Of a stretch of DNA of 64,000 nt, positions 59,791-64,000 are shown in pieces (within the stretch, counting starts at the first letter, position 1; each line of letters begins with the position of its first letter). Below the pieces are notes generated by a model. The model ran no database searches. It saw only the letters and a list, made by a program, of their open reading frames with translations, and had not been told where the DNA came from. A program made the translations under genes and the position numbers. This DNA comes from Campanula takesimana (Eukaryota > Streptophyta > Magnoliopsida > Asterales > Campanulaceae), in NCBI GenBank assembly GCA_026119855.1, contig JAOWBW010000438.1, positions 934,631 through 998,630 of the forward strand, in the 5' to 3' direction.

Positions 59791-60911
59791 AGCAAGCTTC
59801 AAGGAGTTGGAATCTCCGTTTTTATGAATCGGTCAAAGAGTTTGGTTTCATCAAGAACGAAGATGAGCCTTGTGTATACAAGAAGATTAGTGGGAGCATA
59901 GTGCTATTCCTTATTTTATACGTGGATGACATATTGCTCATTGGAAACGACATTCCTACACTTCAGTCTGTGAAGACTTGGTTAGGAAAGTGCTTCGCAA
60001 TGAAAGATATGGGTGAAGCCGCATATATTCTTGGCATCAAGATCTATAGAGATAGATCAAGGAGGCTACTTGGTTTAAGCCAAAGTACATACATTGACAA
60101 GGTCATTAGAAGATTCCGTATGGAAAATTCTAAGAGAGGAACCTTGCCCGTGTTACATGGAGTTTCTCTAAGCAAGACTCAATGTCCTAAGACAAAAGAT
60201 GAGCGTGAGAAAATGAATGATGTTCCATATGCTTCGGCAATTGGGTCCATCATGTATGCCATGATTTGTACTAGGCCGGATGTATCTTATGCTTTGAGCA
60301 TGACAAGTAGATACCAATCCGACCCTGGCGAAAATCACTGGATAGCAGTAAAAGTGATTCTTAAGTACTTGAGAAGAACTAAAGACTCGTTTTTGGTCTA
60401 TGGAGGAATGGAAGATGATCTCGTTGTAAATGCTTACACGGATGCAAGCTTCCAAACCGACAAAGATGATAGCCGATCGCAATCGGGTTTTGTGTTTATG
60501 TTAAATGGTGGAGCTGTAAGCTGGAAGAGTTCCAAGCAAAGTACAACCGCTGATTCTACAACAGAAGCTGAGTATATTGCTGCATCGGATGCTGCAAAGG
60601 AAGCTATTTTGATTAAGAAGTTCATAACTGAACTTGAAGTGGTTCCTAGTATTGCTAATCTAATAGACCTTTATTGTGATAATAATGGTGCTATTGCTCA
60701 AGCAAAGGAACCAAGAGCACATCAGAAATCCAAACACATACTTAGGTGTTTTCATATCATTCGAGAGATCGTTGATAGGGGAGACGTAAATATATGCAGA
60801 GTACCTACTGATGACAATGTTGCGGATCCGCTAACAAAGGGACTTCCACAAGCTAAACATGATGGTCATGTTAGGTCCATGGGTATTAGATACATGGGAG
60901 ATTGGGCCTAG
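59664..60911 (+). CDS. pol: copia reverse transcriptase C-terminal part and RNase H (A2)
   Basis: True homology to A1 pol starts at about 59727; the first residues are out-of-frame sequence. It contains YVDD, the connection region, and RNase H with TDASFQ, TEAEYIAASDA and YCDNNGAI. It ends with TAG at 60909-60911, just before the purine tract. Confidence 0.9.
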   Translation: MADGRQNRFPEWKTPRGCVYDQPEGFEQDSKVCKLQRSIYGLKQASRSWNLRFYESVKEFGFIKNEDEPCVYKKISGSIVLFLILYVDDILLIGNDIPTLQSVKTWLGKCFAMKDMGEAAYILGIKIYRDRSRRLLGLSQSTYIDKVIRRFRMENSKRGTLPVLHGVSLSKTQCPKTKDEREKMNDVPYASAIGSIMYAMICTRPDVSYALSMTSRYQSDPGENHWIAVKVILKYLRRTKDSFLVYGGMEDDLVVNAYTDASFQTDKDDSRSQSGFVFMLNGGAVSWKSSKQSTTADSTTEAEYIAASDAAKEAILIKKFITELEVVPSIANLIDLYCDNNGAIAQAKEPRAHQKSKHILRCFHIIREIVDRGDVNICRVPTDDNVADPLTKGLPQAKHDGHVRSMGIRYMGDWA

Positions 60912-60925
60912 GGCAAGTGGGAGAT

Positions 60926-62444
60926 TGTTGGTAGTGGTGCCCTAGGCACGTTTAATAAACGTTGTAATTGTTATCATTTATTTCATATCAATAAAGAGAT
61001 GTTTTGATTATTATTGTTGTTCATGTTTACTTATAATAATCCCCGTCCCTAGTACTTATTAAGCACTAGTATAAAGGCTAAATGATCATGAGATGATCAT
61101 GTTAGATTTATGGGTACTTGTTTGGAACAAGGTACTCGACATGACCCGCTGTATGAGATTTATGTCATGGTCTATGTCATACATATATCTCATATTAGTT
61201 ATGTCATTTGAATCCTTAGACATGAAGTTATTATAGTCTTCCACTTGATGAACATTGTGTTGACATATTCAAACGCTACCTTAACACGGTAGTTATAAAG
61301 GGTATGATTGGCATAATCAAATTCCCGTTGGGAAGAATAATAAGCTAAATAGATTTGTCCCTCCACGGAGAGATGTCAAGCTTGGGCCTCTCGTAGGAAT
61401 GATGTTGATGAAATGTTCGGCCGGACTCAAATGAATTGATTGGATCAATGTCATTTGGATTATCAACATATTCGGAATCGAGAAAGTATTGAATGAAACA
61501 AGTTGACTCTTTGACCATTACTTGTGTTCAATGACATCGTGGACAAAGGGATTGTGACATATTCTAAAGGAATGCGAACTTGTATCTAGTTATACTATTT
61601 GGGTAGGTATGATGGTTTGCTAGAACCTAATCATATCTTATGGGATCATGTTTGAGCCCATTGCCAACTTAGTATAATCCTAGAGGGTCACACACAATAG
61701 AACGAATCTTAAATAAGAGGACTATATTGGTATTTAGGGTCGGAGGACTTCCAAGGAATTTCAGGAAAGTTCTGGGCCTCCTGGTCAAGCAAGCGGGCGC
61801 TTGGGTTGCACCAGGCGGGCGCCTGAACAAACCGGAAAAAGAATTGGACTTTCTGCCCAAACAAGCGGGCGCCTGGGTAGGACCAGGCGGGCGCCCGGTA
61901 TGCCGATTGGAAAATTCCTAATTCGATTAGGAAAGGTTTTTGGCACAAGTTACCTATTTGGAATAGGCCTTAATTGTGTATAAAAACACCAATTCGGCCA
62001 GACCATATGAAGAAGTGCTTTTGTGAGTCTCAAAGAGTGTGAGAGAGATTTTATTTTGTTCTAAGATATCATTGATTGAGGAACAAAGTAATTCACAAAA
62101 TAAATTCCATATAGTTCTTTATTAAATTGTGAAAGTGTGTTTTACAATTATTGGTCTAGCAACCAAGATCAAAGAAGCTCCTTTGATATTCGTTCGAAGT
62201 GTGAATACCGCTAGAGGGTGAAAATCATCATCTTCAAAGTTCGTGTTCAAGCTTTGTGATCGTGATCAAGTCTTCAAGTTTCTCCACCAAAGATCAAGAG
62301 AAAATTCATAGCCATCAAGGGTTAGTTATTCCTCTATTCATCTTGTTGTATTTGATTTAATCATATGAACGGATCCATGGCTTTGGGTTTTCTTAAAATT
62401 TTAAATGCTATATTCCGCTGCGCATGTTACTTGGAAACCCAAGA
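60926..62444 (+). repeat. 3' LTR of A2
   Basis: 1,519 bp, TGTTGGTAGTGG to AACCCAAGA (final CA changed to GA). The purine tract GCAAGTGGGAGAT is directly upstream. TATA box at 61979-61986; the fourth GC word is at 61884-61897. Confidence 0.97.
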
Positions 62445-62449
62445 GTATT

Positions 62450-62509
62450 AATACAACTGGTGGAATTGGTCGACTTGCCGATCCTGGAGATCATGGGTTG
62501 AGTAGTCAT
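62450..62509 (-). pseudogene. Start of gypsy element E gag
   Basis: ATG at 62509-62507 gives MTTQPMISRIGKSTNSTSC, interrupted by A2 and continuing in frame at 53911. It lies about 40 nt after E's primer site on the minus strand, as expected for a gag start in a short-leader element. Confidence 0.55.
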
Positions 62510-62550
62510 CTTGAATTGGTAACAACTCAATGAATTTAAAAAACCAAATG

Positions 62551-62570
62551 CCCCTCGGTGGGCGCCAAAC
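62551..62570 (-). promoter_or_regulatory. Primer-binding site of gypsy element E
   Basis: Minus strand reads TTTGGCGCCCACCGAGGGGC directly after the LTR end CAAAACAG. It resembles the TTTGGCGCC.. sites of Athila/Tat-type Ty3/gypsy elements. The matching tRNA is not asserted. Confidence 0.7.
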
Positions 62571-63425
62571 TGTTTTGGTAGAAAAAACCAATATAATCTA
62601 GATTGATGATTTCGGATTAAAGGTATGGAGGGTTAAATAGAATATAAACTCAAGAATTGCACAAGGATATAATGAAAAAATCCCTTGAGACAATTATCTC
62701 GCGGCACAAAACCTCAGTAGGTGATTAAGAGCACCTTCCAACCCGAACGATGGTATTGAGTTTCTTGTTTTGTTTTGAACTGAGGAAGAGTACAAAGTAG
62801 TTTGTGAGCGTGTGTGTTAGAGTTCCTCCAAGTTCGGTTTAAATTGAATTACATACAAGAGTCCTATCTAAAAAGAATTACAAACTATCCTATAAACTCG
62901 GGCTCCATCTTCTCAACCTTGAGAAACGTGGTTGATCCTGCCATTGAAGCTTGCTTCCCTTTTAATTGGCACGTGTTGTTCATGATTTAATCCTGCAAAT
63001 ATGATTAATAAAACAGAATTATTAATTACACATAATATGTACCTGAACATCAAGATGTTCCAATCCTGAGAATAAGATCAAGATGTAAACGACTTGGAAA
63101 TTTGCCCACAAAACTATTCACAATAGCCTTGAATCTATATTAAGAGATATAGAGAAGAGTATGTGCTTTTCTTTTAAGTTGGGTAGTATGGATTCCATGA
63201 AACCCATATCTTTATATACCCATAATACAATGTAATGTCTATTACCCATTCATTATAGATATAATTCTCAATCATTGCAAGAAACCGCTACAGGAATAAA
63301 TGGGTTTAATAGAGGGAATAATGAAGAGAATTGTTCTCATAATACTTGCTCAATAATATCCCAATTAATACCTGAAAAACATTCCATGTAGTAATAACCA
63401 TATTGGGCGTTTTCATAATCTCACA
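62571..63425 (-). repeat. 5' LTR of antisense gypsy element E
   Basis: The plus strand starts TGTTTTGGTAGAAAAAACC and ends CATAATCTCACA, 855 bp; on the minus strand it starts TGTGAGATTATG. A TATA-like TATATAAAG lies on the minus strand near 63211-63219. The PMD2 exon resumes at about 63431, with CTCGC (63426-63430) as the presumed duplication. The other LTR is not in the window. Confidence 0.75.
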
Positions 63426-63430
63426 CTCGC

Positions 63431-64000
63431 ACATGATGGCGTGTACTGTGTTGTTGAGCCACCCTCTCATCAAGATACATGGCGTCACCAGTCAAGCCCA
63501 CTAATAATACTCGGGAAGTCATCACGGTCATGGCATGCCTGACATCCGCCTCGTTAGCCACACTCCAGGGCTAAAACCTAACATCAGCAGGCCAGGGCCC
63601 AGACAAAATGTGCCTTAGCTCCTTCGCATCCACCGTCCTCCGTTCCTGGTAACTACGGGCCTCTTGCTGGTTTCCGTTTGCCCAATAGAGCATGATGGGA
63701 AGAATCTTGTCCTCAATGCCTCAACCGGAAGGGAGCGATGTTGAAGATCTCATACACCCTCCCCTGTCATTGCAACAATGAAAAGGAAAATTAGACATAT
63801 ATTTCATCAAAAGATAAAGTCTGAAAGTCATAGAGAAATAACAAATGAGTGAGTACCTCAAAGGCGAACTGAAAGTAGTCAAACGAAGACGTACTAGCCC
63901 TCAAACTGTAGTCGAGAGCCCAGTACACTTCTGCTAAGCCGAATCCGCCTCGAGAAATCTGGCAAGGCTCCCAGCAGCGAGTAACGGCACAGAGTACCCC
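63431..64000 (-). pseudogene. Plant mobile domain (PMD) pseudogene PMD2, partial
   Basis: The minus-strand exon from the window edge reads ALDYSLRASTSSFDYFQFAF and E to a GT donor at 63856, an intron to an AG at about 63764, then VYEIFNIAPF. In a shifted frame it continues with ILPIMLYWANGNQQEARSYQ and TVDAKELRHILSGPWPADV, a TAG, then AMTVMTSRVLLVGL and DAMYLDERVAQQH. It parallels PMD1: FQFAFE-VYEI versus FSLAWE-VWAF with an intron at the same place, and DAMYLDERV versus MAMYLGERV. A frameshift near 63720 and the stop show decay. The 3' part is cut by element E. Confidence 0.6.

Larger units (their letters stand above)
53912..62444 (+). mobile_element. Complete Ty1/copia element A2
   Basis: 8,533 bp with perfect GTATT duplications at 53907-53911 and 62445-62449. 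The 5' LTR is 53912-55429, primer site 55431, leader to 56958, gag-pol 56959-60911 and 3' LTR 60926-62444. The two LTRs differ at about 22 positions by eye (roughly 1.4%), so the insertion is young. Four single-base deletions break gag-pol. It is inserted in the gag start of element E. Confidence 0.97.

Overview
This window is repeat-dominated plant nuclear DNA, most likely from a eudicot with a large genome. The evidence is nested Ty1/copia and Ty3/gypsy LTR retrotransposons with tRNA-derived primer sites, Stowaway, Emigrant-like and Mutator-like MITEs, a Helitron-type end and broken plant mobile domain (PMD) genes. I see no intact host gene, rRNA, tRNA or CRISPR array. A 100-N assembly gap lies at 20498-20597. 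The species cannot be named from the sequence.

Layout. 1-6440: a copia element (A1) with gag, pol and 3' LTR; its 5' LTR is off the window. It sits in an LTR of a gypsy family (B, 6441-7536), which abuts debris of a Tat/Ogre-like family (C). 8340-12116: DNA-transposon territory, with a CACTA-like terminal fragment, three Stowaway-type MITEs, a long-TIR Mutator-like MITE and a Helitron-type 3' end. 12117-16620: two adjacent units of an inverted-repeat element filled with a 114-bp hairpin satellite. 17466-18011: an Emigrant-like MITE. 18844-20497: a gypsy LTR (F) cut by an antisense copia LTR (A').

20598-33288: a minus-strand PMD pseudogene (PMD1) split by a 10.4-kb non-autonomous C element (C1, 22137-32574, 5-bp duplication GCGTC). 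C1's own 5' LTR is split by a solo B LTR (duplication GGTAC). 33430-37387: C-family remnants with a large minisatellite and two LTRs in tandem. 37388-53647: an old antisense copia element (D) interrupted by a gag-only B element (40713-50319, duplication AATGT). 53648-62509: the gag start of an antisense gypsy element (E), broken by D and by a young complete copia element (A2, 53912-62444, duplication GTATT). E's LTR (62571-63425) lies inside a second PMD pseudogene (PMD2, 63431-64000).

The elements relate by nesting. Where target-site duplications are visible they give insertion order: C1 is younger than PMD1 and the B solo LTR is younger than C1; E is younger than PMD2, D and A2 are younger than E, and B1 is younger than D. 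A1 and A2 are near-identical copies damaged at different places.

The most unusual signal is not a gene. LTRs of several families, spanning copia and gypsy, carry short GC-rich, near-palindromic words at regular spacing (about 20-24 or 29 bp). In the copia families and in two C LTRs the words lie at a nearly fixed distance upstream of the TATA box. The spacing is constant while the word itself changes completely between families. Second, the C1 transcript region holds a leader fold with four helices and a chain of perfect hairpins; parts of the chain recur, with the stem kept, in a diverged fragment elsewhere in the window.
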